Origin: Rhizobium sp. Q54
GTDB taxonomy: Bacteria > Pseudomonadota > Alphaproteobacteria > Rhizobiales > Beijerinckiaceae
Length of the DNA stretch: 64,000 bases
Reading direction: 5' to 3'
Assembly: GCA_945878875.1 (NCBI GenBank)
Contig: CAMCUC010000004.1
Coordinates: 20,131-84,130 of the forward strand
Made by a program: the position numbers and the translations under genes. The notes under the pieces were generated by a model. That model did no database searches and was not told where the DNA came from. It saw only the letters and a list, made by a program, of their open reading frames with translations. The first letter of the stretch is position 1, and each line of letters begins with the position of its first letter. Shown one piece after another: positions 38,301 through 45,914 of this stretch.

Positions 38301-38987
38301 ATGGCAATGACTGACTCTCTGCGTATCTCCAATGCAGCGCGGCAAGGCCCGATCCATCGTCGTGGCCTGATGCTGATCCTGTCTTCGCCTTCAGGCGCCG
38401 GGAAGACGACGCTGACCCGCGATCTCTTGCAGGATCGCGAGCTGGATCTCACGCTCTCGATCTCCATCACGACACGGCAGCGCCGCACAAGTGAGGTTGA
38501 TGGGATTCATTACCGCTTTGTCTCGCAAGAGGATTTTGAAAAGCTGCGGGCGCAGGACGATCTTTTGGAATGGGCGGAAGTACACGGAAATTTTTACGGC
38601 ACGCCAAAAAGCCCGGTGCAAAAAGTGCTCGCACAGGGGCGCGACATGCTGTTCGACATCGACTATCAGGGCACGCAGCAGGTCCGCAAAAAGGCAGGCG
38701 CCGACACTGTCACGATCTTTATATTACCGCCTTCAATGCGCGAATTGCGCGCCCGGCTTGAACGCCGCGCAGAGGATTCCGCCGACGTGATTTCCAAGCG
38801 TCTGGATAACGCCCGGCACGAGATCGAGCGCTGGAAAATGTATGATTACGTGATCGTCAACGAAGACGTTCAGCGCGCGCTGTCGGAAGTAAAAGCTATT
38901 TTGCTGGCCGAGCAAATGAAGCGGGCGCGAAGCGAAAAGGGCATTAACGATTTCGTCGCCCAATTGCTGGCCGAAGAGCGTACGTGA
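38301..38987 (+). CDS. gmk: Guanylate kinase
   Basis: Gmk phosphorylates GMP to GDP. The P-loop is SSPSGAGKTT (28-37), followed by the GMP-binding region (SITTRQRRTSEVDGIHYRF) and the HGNFYGTPKSPV segment. At 228 residues it has a 20-residue amino-terminal extension relative to E. coli. It starts 21 bases after yicC. Confidence 0.97.
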   Translation: MAMTDSLRISNAARQGPIHRRGLMLILSSPSGAGKTTLTRDLLQDRELDLTLSISITTRQRRTSEVDGIHYRFVSQEDFEKLRAQDDLLEWAEVHGNFYGTPKSPVQKVLAQGRDMLFDIDYQGTQQVRKKAGADTVTIFILPPSMRELRARLERRAEDSADVISKRLDNARHEIERWKMYDYVIVNEDVQRALSEVKAILLAEQMKRARSEKGINDFVAQLLAEERT

Positions 38988-39049
38988 AGCGTCAGCTCGA
39001 CAAAAACAAAATCATAACAGGGCTATTTTGTAGCCAATTCATATATGAA

Positions 39050-39073
39050 GGATTAGGCCGTCCGGCCTAATCC
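39050..39073 (+). terminator. Terminator-like inverted repeat after gmk
   Basis: A perfect 11-base inverted repeat (GGATTAGGCCG with CGGCCTAATCC) lies 62 bases after gmk and separates it from the type I secretion remnant. No T-run follows, so termination efficiency is uncertain. The rest of the spacer from 38988 to 39200 contains no convincing gene. Confidence 0.5.
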
Positions 39074-39200
39074 GGTTTCAGCTGTCCGCCACAAATGGCT
39101 TCCAATTGCAGACTAGATCGACGCAAACCGGCCGTGACTTATCGGTCATTTGTTGCAGATCAGCCGCATGCGCAGCGTTGTGGCCAGTCGGGAAATTTCT

Positions 39201-39338
39201 ATGGCGAGCAATCACAAAAACGAATCGTCGTCATTCATGACGGCGGTCGATGTTGGGTTGACGAAAACAAAGCCTGCGATGTTGGCAGTTCTTGTTTTCA
39301 GCTTCGTCATTAATCTATATGCTTGCTTCCTCTCTTAA
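39201..39338 (+). pseudogene. Amino-terminal stub of a type I secretion ABC transporter (PrtD-like)
   Basis: An ATG at 39201 with a GGGAAA ribosome site begins a 45-residue frame. Its second half, KPAMLAVLVFSFVINL, matches the first membrane segment of PrtD/HlyB-type ATPases, where this sequence is normally followed by LMLxxPLFMLQVYDRVL. Here the frame runs into YACFLS and a stop at the point where the adaptor gene begins. About 500 codons, including the whole ATPase domain, appear to be deleted. The overlap with the next gene is consistent with an internal deletion that joined the two. Confidence 0.6.
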
Positions 39339-40659
39339 AAATTTGATCGCGCATAGCGGCGTCGTCACAAAGGCGACTGACGTTTTCGCGTCGATGGCGC
39401 GTCTGGGTTATGGCGTGGTCATCGTATGCGTGTTTGGTTTCATTGTGTGGACCGGCTTGTCGCGCCTCGACAGTGCTGTGGTGTCGTCAGGCTCGGTCAC
39501 ATACGAAAGCCGGCGCAAGGTGGTGCAGCATTTTGAGGGCTGCATCGTTCAGGATATTCTTGTGCGGGAGGGGCAAAGCGTTGACGAGGGGCAAGTGTTG
39601 TTCCGTCTCGACAGCACGCCAGCGCTCGCCAATCTGGAGGTTGTGCTTGGCTCTATAGACGGCTTCCTTGCGCAGGAGGCGCGGCTGATCGCTGAGCGCG
39701 ACGATGCTGACGCGGTCATTTTCAGCGACGAATTGCTGGCGCGTGCGAACAATTCCAATACGCAGAAAATCATGCAAGACCAAACGGCGCAATTCAACGA
39801 GAGGCGCTCCTCGATCAATGGCCAAATCGGGATACTTGAAGGCCGCGTTCAGCAGTATGAAAGCGAGATTAACGGGTTGAAAATTGAATTTGAATCTGCT
39901 GAAAAGCAATTAAGTTTCATCAGGGACGAATTGGCCGGCGTTCGCGATCTGGCTGAAAAAGGACTGGTGCCAAAATCACGCTGGCTGGCGCTGGAGCGCG
40001 AGGCTGCACGCCTCCAGGGAATTGTTGGCCGCAACGAGGCCGAGACCGCCAAAGCGCGCAATAGCATCAGCGACGTGCGGCTGCAAGTTCAGCAAGCCAG
40101 ACAAAAGCAGCGCGAGGAAGTGTCTGCGGCGCTTCAGGAGACGCGGCAGAAAATGAACGATGCGCGGGAACGCGGTCGCGTGGCGCAAGACGTGTTGCGC
40201 CGTGTGGACGTGTTGGCACCGCGCACTGGCAAGGTGCAGAACGTCAAACTCGCGACAAGAGGCGCCGTCGTGCGCGCGGGTGACGTTCTGGCGGAGGTGG
40301 CGCCATTGGCGGACGAGCTTATTATTGAGGCGCAGGTTTCGCCGCAGGATGTTGATAAATTGTATGAAGGCGCAGAGGCTGAAGTTCGCTTTCCAAACCT
40401 TCCATCTCGCACAACGCCTGTCGTTTCCGGCAAAGTGAGTTCGGTCTCCCGCGACCGGTTGATCGACGAGGCGACGCGCCAGCCGTATTTCCTGGCGCAG
40501 ATTGCGATCAGGGACACTAATCTGCCTCAGCGGTTGAAGAATACTTTAATCGCTGGCATGCAGGCGGAAGTCATCATTCCGACCGGCGAGCGCACCATTC
40601 TTCAATATCTGGTGCAGCCGCTAGGCGACGCCTTCGCCAAAACCTTTCGCGAGCGGTGA
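39319..40659 (+). CDS. HlyD-family type I secretion membrane fusion protein
   Basis: A 446-residue adaptor of the HlyD/PrtE type: one transmembrane helix (about 28-48, GYGVVIVCVFGFIVWTGL), a lipoyl half-motif (VVQHFEGCIVQDILVREGQ), a long coiled coil (about 120-290), the second lipoyl half (VDVLAPRTGKVQNVKLATRG) and a beta-barrel end. Such proteins link an inner-membrane ATPase to a TolC-like channel. The ATPase gene normally found directly upstream is reduced to a stub, so the protein is orphaned here. The start ATG at 39319 is chosen over an upstream TTG. Confidence 0.88.
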   Translation: MLASSLKNLIAHSGVVTKATDVFASMARLGYGVVIVCVFGFIVWTGLSRLDSAVVSSGSVTYESRRKVVQHFEGCIVQDILVREGQSVDEGQVLFRLDSTPALANLEVVLGSIDGFLAQEARLIAERDDADAVIFSDELLARANNSNTQKIMQDQTAQFNERRSSINGQIGILEGRVQQYESEINGLKIEFESAEKQLSFIRDELAGVRDLAEKGLVPKSRWLALEREAARLQGIVGRNEAETAKARNSISDVRLQVQQARQKQREEVSAALQETRQKMNDARERGRVAQDVLRRVDVLAPRTGKVQNVKLATRGAVVRAGDVLAEVAPLADELIIEAQVSPQDVDKLYEGAEAEVRFPNLPSRTTPVVSGKVSSVSRDRLIDEATRQPYFLAQIAIRDTNLPQRLKNTLIAGMQAEVIIPTGERTILQYLVQPLGDAFAKTFRER

Positions 40660-40701
40660 CGCAACCCGGGCTTGACAGGGCAGGGCGGACATTGGCATGC
40701 G

Positions 40702-41475
40702 ATGGACATGAGCGCATGTTCCTATTCAATTCTAATTCCCGCCCGCATGGCTTCCACGCGTCTGCCGGACAAGCCGCTGCTTGATATTGGCGGTCTCCCC
40801 ATGATCGTGCGCGTGGCGCAGCGCGCGGCGCTTACTCAAGCGGAGCGCGTGCTTGTAGTGACGGATCATCCGCTGATTGCGCAAGCGTGCGCGCAGCATG
40901 GCGTCGCGGCGCTGATGACGCGCGCCGATCATCCCTCCGGCAGCGACAGGTTGGCGGAGGCTTGCGAGCGTCTCAAGCTTGCCGACGACGAGATCGTCGT
41001 CAACGTGCAGGGCGATGAGCCGCTTGTCGATCCCGCCTGCATTGACGCCGTCGCGCATTTGCTCGCTTCGCGCGAGGATTGCGATATGAGCACGCTTGCT
41101 GCGCCTGTAGCCGACATGGAAGAGTTTCTGAATCCAAACGCGGTGAAAGTTGTTTTGGATGCAGACCGTCGCGCGTTATATTTTAGTCGCGCCGGTATCC
41201 CGTTCTGGCGTGATGGGTTCGCCTCCGGCGCGCAAACGCTGCCTGGCCCCGCTCCGCTGCGTCATATTGGCCTCTATGGTTATCGTGTTGGCTTCCTGAA
41301 GCGTTTTCCTTCTCTGCAGCAAGCGCCGCTTGAAATTCTGGAATCGCTTGAGCAATTGCGCGCGCTTTGGCATGGATACAGAATAGCGGTTCACGTGACG
41401 CAAAATACTCCGGGCCCCGGCGTTGATACGCCCGAGGATTTGGAGCGCGTTCGCGCTATTTTTGCCACGAGTTAA
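40702..41475 (+). CDS. kdsB: 3-deoxy-manno-octulosonate cytidylyltransferase
   Basis: KdsB activates Kdo as CMP-Kdo for lipid A inner core assembly. It has [17 protein letters not shown] (nucleotide loop), [23 protein letters not shown] and [13 protein letters not shown]. The 257-residue length is usual. The ATG at 40702 or 40708 is favoured over an upstream TTG. It lies close to the Lpt genes in the same window, which serve the same outer-membrane pathway. Confidence 0.95.
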   Translation: MDMSACSYSILIPARMASTRLPDKPLLDIGGLPMIVRVAQRAALTQAERVLVVTDHPLIAQACAQHGVAALMTRADHPSGSDRLAEACERLKLADDEIVVNVQGDEPLVDPACIDAVAHLLASREDCDMSTLAAPVADMEEFLNPNAVKVVLDADRRALYFSRAGIPFWRDGFASGAQTLPGPAPLRHIGLYGYRVGFLKRFPSLQQAPLEILESLEQLRALWHGYRIAVHVTQNTPGPGVDTPEDLERVRAIFATS

Positions 41476-41489
41476 CTGTTCATTTACTG

Positions 41490-41518
41490 TGCAAGCGTGG
41501 CGCGCTCACACGCTTGCA
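41490..41518 (+). terminator. Terminator-like hairpin after kdsB
   Basis: A perfect 10-base stem (TGCAAGCGTG with CACGCTTGCA) with a nine-base loop starts 15 bases after kdsB; only a short AAGTTT follows. It lies between kdsB and the outer-membrane protein gene. Confidence 0.5.
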
Positions 41519-41543
41519 AAGTTTATGGCATCCTTAAAATGCA

Positions 41544-42188
41544 ATGTTTTTAAGGATGTTCAGCTTGTCCAAACGTCATCTCTTTGCGCTCGCCTGTCTG
41601 GTCGCAGCCATTGGCGGCGCTTCTGCGGCTGAAATGGGCGGCTATCCTTCTAATGCTGCATCTTTCCCTTCGCCCTCTGCCGCAGGGGATTTTGCTGGTC
41701 TGTACGCCGGTGCGGACGTTGGCGCCGCGCTCGGTTCCAGCGGTAGCGTCAACACTTCAGGTTATGTCGGTGGCGCGCATGCCGGGTATAATTTTCAGGC
41801 TGGCCGCATCGTCGGCGGCGCAGAGGTGGATACTTTCACCACGAGCTTGAGCTCTGGAAAACTGAACTCATCTGAATTTGAGCAGAAATTTCTGTCCTCA
41901 ATGCGCGTGCGCGCGGGCTATGTTTTTGCTGATCTGCTCCTGTATGGAACGTTTGGTTATTCCTATTCAACGGCGGCGTGGCGCGACGTATCCGGGGTTG
42001 ATCGGGCGACGATGAAAGGCCATGTGTTTGGATTAGGCGCCGAATGGTCGCCTGTTCGCAAGCTGGGCGTTCGCATTGAGGCGCTGCGCTATGATTTTGG
42101 TTCGCGCGAATATTCAACGCCGCTGGCGAGTACAAAATTGACCACGCAGACAAACTTGCTGCGCGCGGGCGTTCACTATCGTTTCTAA
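41544..42188 (+). CDS. Outer-membrane beta-barrel protein (Omp25/Omp31-like)
   Basis: A signal peptide (ending GASAAE) is followed by alternating strands typical of an 8-stranded barrel of the Omp25/Omp31/RopB family: DFAGLYAGADVGAALGSS, GGAHAGYNFQAGRIVGGAE, MRVRAGYVFADLLLYGTFGY and a last strand ending LLRAGVHYRF with the terminal Phe needed for BAM insertion. These are abundant surface proteins of Hyphomicrobiales. The gene is convergent with the SDR gene, with a one-base gap between stops. The start may be 41544 or 41556. Confidence 0.85.
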   Translation: MFLRMFSLSKRHLFALACLVAAIGGASAAEMGGYPSNAASFPSPSAAGDFAGLYAGADVGAALGSSGSVNTSGYVGGAHAGYNFQAGRIVGGAEVDTFTTSLSSGKLNSSEFEQKFLSSMRVRAGYVFADLLLYGTFGYSYSTAAWRDVSGVDRATMKGHVFGLGAEWSPVRKLGVRIEALRYDFGSREYSTPLASTKLTTQTNLLRAGVHYRF

Positions 42189-42189
42189 A

Positions 42190-43017
42190 TCAGGCTCTAT
42201 CTGCTGCGCGCAGCACCGGCGCCTCAAGCGACTGCGCCGCAGCCTCTTCCAGCGACAATGAGGAATTCCAGTTGCGCCCGACATAACGAGCGCCGTTAAT
42301 TGAATCGGCGTGATGCGAGGCCAGCCACAACAGCGGGTCGTTCATAATATCAACGGGTAAAAGTTTTCGTCCGTCCTTTGCTGTGGCCGTACGCATCGAA
42401 TGACTCACAAATTGCGTATCGACGGCGCCGCCGGGTATCAACGAATTGCAGGTTACGCCTGTGCCGCTGAGTTCTTTTGACCAGATCAGCGTTTCTGCCT
42501 CAATGGCGGCTTTCGTGACGCCGTAGGGCGAATTGGCGCCGCGCTGCATGGTCGCAAGGCTGGTGGTTATATTAATAATACGACCCCAGCCGCGCTTCAG
42601 CATGATGGGCGCAGCGTAATGGGCGATGTAGAAAGCGCCGCAAACATTGGTCTCGATCACCTTCGCCCAGGCGTCGGGATCGCTCTCCCAGAAGCGCGGG
42701 CCGCGCGTGCCTGCCGCACGCTCCATGAAGGCCGGGCCTTTGCCTGCATTGTTGATGACGATGTCGAGCCCGCCAAAGCGGGCCAGCGTTTCGTGGATCA
42801 CGCGCTCGCAATCGTGGCGGCTGGAGATGTCGCAAACGCTCGCGTGCGCGCGGTCGCTGTGGTGCGTCACCGGATTGATGTCTGCGAACACGACGTTTGC
42901 GCCAGCGCCCAGCAAGGCGTGCGCCATCGCTTGTCCCAGTCCCGCAGCGGCTCCCGTCACCAGTGCGGTTTTGCCCGTAAGGCTTATTGCGTCAATCGCC
43001 GTGCGCGCCGTTGTCAT
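42190..43017 (-). CDS. Short-chain dehydrogenase/reductase (SDR)
   Basis: A 275-residue SDR with TGAAAGLGQA (21-30), Asp46 in the cofactor strand (VVFADI, suggesting NAD), INNAGKG, and catalytic Ser153, Tyr165 and Lys169. The start at 43017 (MTTARTAIDAISLTGKTALV) has a GGGGGAG ribosome site; a longer frame upstream overlaps rsmA and is not credible. The substrate is unknown. It lies 60 bases downstream of rsmA on the same strand. Confidence 0.9.
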   Translation of the reverse strand: MTTARTAIDAISLTGKTALVTGAAAGLGQAMAHALLGAGANVVFADINPVTHHSDRAHASVCDISSRHDCERVIHETLARFGGLDIVINNAGKGPAFMERAAGTRGPRFWESDPDAWAKVIETNVCGAFYIAHYAAPIMLKRGWGRIINITTSLATMQRGANSPYGVTKAAIEAETLIWSKELSGTGVTCNSLIPGGAVDTQFVSHSMRTATAKDGRKLLPVDIMNDPLLWLASHHADSINGARYVGRNWNSSLSLEEAAAQSLEAPVLRAADRA

Positions 43018-43076
43018 GTCGTCTCCCCCATTTACGCGCATTGTTAGTCGATCATGCGCGCGGCGCAAGGCGTGCG

Positions 43077-43940
43077 CTAGCTCGTTTTGGGACGTAACGC
43101 CTGCGCCAGTGCGACAAAACCCGCCAAATCGATTTCTTCCGCACGCGCAGTTTCTGGCAGGCTGGCGGCTTGCAGCAGCGGCAGCGGATCGACGCCAAGG
43201 CTTTTCAGCGATTGCCGCAGCATCTTGCGACGCTGGCCAAAGGCAGCTTGCGTCACGCGCGCCAGCACGGCCATGTCGCATCTCGGAGGTACGGGCCTCG
43301 GGATAATTTCCACAATCGACGACGTGACTTTCGGCGGCGGCGTGAAGGCTGCTGCGGGCACGTCGAACAATATCCGCGCCTGCGTGCGCCAGCCGCAGAG
43401 CACGCCGAGGCGCCCGTAATCGGCGCGCTCGCGCGGGCTCGCAACGATGCGTTCGGCGACCTCGCGCTGGAACATCAATACCAGCCGATCCCAGAACGGC
43501 GGCCACGCAGGGTCTTCGATCCAGTTCGTCAGCAGCGGCGTGGCGATATTATAGGGCAGGTTGGCGATGATACGCACTGGCCCGTCGTCGCCATGGGCGC
43601 GGGCAAGGGCTGGATAATCCACCGCCAGCGCGTCGCCAGCTTCCACATACAGGCGGCCGGGACAGGCGGCGGAAATCTCGGCGAGCGCTGCAAGACAGCG
43701 CTCGTCGCGCTCAATAGCCACCACTTTGCGCGCCCCCTCAGCAAGCAGCGCGCGCGTCAGGCCACCGGGGCCGGGGCCGATCTCGATAACTGTTACGCCC
43801 TTGAGCGGCCCGGCGTTGCGGGCGATCTTGCCCGTCAGGTTCAAATCAAAAAGGAAGTTCTGCCCCAGCGCTTTTTTGGGCGCCAGATCATGACGCGCAA
43901 CAACATCGCGCAGCGGCGGCAGATCGTCGAGCGCGCTCAT
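43077..43940 (-). CDS. rsmA: 16S rRNA adenine N6-dimethyltransferase
   Basis: RsmA (KsgA) dimethylates two adenosines near the 3' end of 16S rRNA. It has GQNFLFD, the SAM motif [14 protein letters not shown] (53-66), and the catalytic NLPYNI at 127-132. The 287-residue length is typical. It overlaps the pdxA stop by four bases, in the conserved order surA-pdxA-rsmA. Confidence 0.97.
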   Translation of the reverse strand: MSALDDLPPLRDVVARHDLAPKKALGQNFLFDLNLTGKIARNAGPLKGVTVIEIGPGPGGLTRALLAEGARKVVAIERDERCLAALAEISAACPGRLYVEAGDALAVDYPALARAHGDDGPVRIIANLPYNIATPLLTNWIEDPAWPPFWDRLVLMFQREVAERIVASPRERADYGRLGVLCGWRTQARILFDVPAAAFTPPPKVTSSIVEIIPRPVPPRCDMAVLARVTQAAFGQRRKMLRQSLKSLGVDPLPLLQAASLPETARAEEIDLAGFVALAQALRPKTS

Positions 43941-44959
43941 GAACCCGTGCCGGACACTGCACTGGCCAATTGTGAGGCCAGCCGCAAGGCGGCAATCAAG
44001 CTGGCGGGATCGGCCTTGCCGGTTCCAGCTATGTCATAGGCCGTGCCGTGATCGGGCGAGGTGCGGATGAACGGCAGGCCCAGCGTTACGTTGACGGCGC
44101 TGTCGAACGCTATTGTCTTGATCGGGATCAGGGCCTGATCGTGATACATGCAGATTGCAGCGTCATAACTTTTGCGCGCGCTCGCGTGGAACATCGTGTC
44201 AGGCGGCAAAGGTCCGCGCGCTGCAACGCCTTCCGCGATCAGGCGGGCCACGGCAGGCGCCACGATGTCGATGTCCTCGCGGCCCATGGCGCCGCCTTCG
44301 CCAGCATGCGGGTTCAAGCCCGCGAAGGCGATGCGCGGATGTTGCACGCCAAAGCGCTCGCGCAAATCATGCCCCACTATACGCCCGGTCTCCACCAGCA
44401 GATCTTCGTTGAGGTCTTCTATCGCCTGTCGCAGCGATACGTGGATTGTGGCGGGCACGACCGAAAGCTCGGGCGACCACAGCATCATCACTGAGCGCAC
44501 GTCCACGCCATAAAAACGCTGCGCCAGTTCGGCGAGAAATTCTGTATGGCCGGGATGGGAGAACCCGGCCTTGTAGAGATTGGCTTTCGAGATCGGGTTG
44601 GTGACAAGCGCATGCGCTTTGCCGGCATGCACCAGCTCTACGCCGCGCTCTATGGCTTCAATGGTGGGCGCTGCGTCTGATGCGCTTGGCGCGCCGGGGC
44701 GTCCTTCCACTGGCGACGACAGCGCAACCACGGGCAGGGCGGTTGCAAAAGTTGCAAAGGCGGCCTCCGGCGCAACTTCGAGCACGGGTACATGCAGGTT
44801 GAGGCGCTGCGCCAGAGCGCGGATATGGTTGCAATCGCCAAGGAGAAAGAACGGACGGGCACCGGGCGCGCGCCGGAGCCACGCCATCAGCGCGATTTCG
44901 GGACCGATGCCGGACGGATCGCCTTGCGAGATCGCGATGGGAAGCGGCGCGACGCTCAT
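43937..44959 (-). CDS. pdxA: 4-hydroxythreonine-4-phosphate dehydrogenase
   Basis: PdxA acts in pyridoxal phosphate synthesis. It shows [15 protein letters not shown] at the start, [20 protein letters not shown] (with the metal-binding His region), [14 protein letters not shown], and [15 protein letters not shown]. The 340-residue length is normal. It follows the SurA-like gene by four bases. Confidence 0.96.
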   Translation of the reverse strand: MSVAPLPIAISQGDPSGIGPEIALMAWLRRAPGARPFFLLGDCNHIRALAQRLNLHVPVLEVAPEAAFATFATALPVVALSSPVEGRPGAPSASDAAPTIEAIERGVELVHAGKAHALVTNPISKANLYKAGFSHPGHTEFLAELAQRFYGVDVRSVMMLWSPELSVVPATIHVSLRQAIEDLNEDLLVETGRIVGHDLRERFGVQHPRIAFAGLNPHAGEGGAMGREDIDIVAPAVARLIAEGVAARGPLPPDTMFHASARKSYDAAICMYHDQALIPIKTIAFDSAVNVTLGLPFIRTSPDHGTAYDIAGTGKADPASLIAALRLASQLASAVSGTGS

Positions 44960-44963
44960 CGCG

Positions 44964-45890
44964 TCAACGCCGGACGATGACGGCGCGTTTGCGGATCGGC
45001 GCGTACATTTTCTCTTCCTCGGCCTTGAGTTTTTTGGCCAGCAAAGTCTGGCGGATCTCCTGCGCCAGCGGTCCGTCGTTGCTGTCGGCGCCCTTTCCGC
45101 AAACCGCTATCATCTCAACGCCGGTTGCGCCACGCTGGGGCGGGGTGAGACGGCCAACCGGGGTGCGCTGAAGTATTTCGGCGAGTTCTGGCGAAAGCGC
45201 CGAAGCGCTGCGGGAGAATTGCGCCTTCACCGCTACGTCGTTAAGAGCCGCGGCGAGTTTCATCCCGCTCGCGCAATCGTTGAAGCGCGAGCGCAGATTT
45301 TCAGCTTCACGGGCGCGCTGTTCATAGACGCCGGGGCCAGCGCTCCGCGGCACGACGAGAATAACCTGACGCAGCGTATATTCGGCAGAGGCGTTCTTGC
45401 CGCGTCGCTTCTCGAGCTCCGCGCGAACCTCGGTCTCGCTGACGCCCACGCCCTTGTTGATCGCCTGCACAAGACCGCGCCAGCCAACTTGCGCGCGTCC
45501 ATGTTCTTGCCAATGGCTGGCTGAAATCCCCGCCGATTGCAGCGAACCGCCGAGGGCGCCTGTGGGTATCTTTCGCTCGGCGGCGATCCGGCCCAGCTCA
45601 GCGGCTGCGTCCTGATCTGAGGGCCGCAGTCCGTATTTGTTGATCTCGCCCAGCTTCAGGCGATCCTCGACAATGCTCTCAAGCGCGGCCTCGCTCGATG
45701 CGGCCGAGCGCAGCACGCGCAATAATTTCATGCGCTGCTCAAGGTCGTAGCTTGTGACCGGGCTGTCGTTGACCGTCGCAACAAGCGATTGCGCGTACGC
45801 TTGCGGTGCAGGCGAAAACAACAAGCTGCCCAAAACCAGCGCTGCGCCTGCGCGCATTATGTTTTTGCGTGAGAACGTGTTTATCATCAC
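44964..45890 (-). CDS. surA: SurA-like periplasmic chaperone/peptidyl-prolyl isomerase
   Basis: The 308-residue protein has a signal peptide (ending QAYAQ), a SurA_N domain (LVATVNDSPVTSYDLEQRMKL onward in parts), and a parvulin-like region near YTLRQVILVVPRSAG. The second half carries residues (VGRLTPPQRGATGVEMIAVCG) matching a PPIC-like end. It is shorter than E. coli SurA and has a single isomerase-like domain, as in many alphaproteobacteria. Its position directly after lptD supports an outer-membrane assembly role. Confidence 0.85.
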   Translation of the reverse strand: MMINTFSRKNIMRAGAALVLGSLLFSPAPQAYAQSLVATVNDSPVTSYDLEQRMKLLRVLRSAASSEAALESIVEDRLKLGEINKYGLRPSDQDAAAELGRIAAERKIPTGALGGSLQSAGISASHWQEHGRAQVGWRGLVQAINKGVGVSETEVRAELEKRRGKNASAEYTLRQVILVVPRSAGPGVYEQRAREAENLRSRFNDCASGMKLAAALNDVAVKAQFSRSASALSPELAEILQRTPVGRLTPPQRGATGVEMIAVCGKGADSNDGPLAQEIRQTLLAKKLKAEEEKMYAPIRKRAVIVRR

Positions 45891-45914
45891 CGGCTTCCCT
45901 TCAGGCGGCTTGCG

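Noticed and set aside
39095..39313. 72-residue plus-strand frame before the adaptor gene
   Set aside because: It overlaps the ATPase stub in another frame and its translation is Arg/Cys-rich without any recognisable feature; the stub frame shows real transporter similarity.
42190..43506. 438-residue version of the SDR gene
   Set aside because: The extension lies inside rsmA in another frame; the ATG at 43017 has an excellent ribosome site and the SDR fold begins there.
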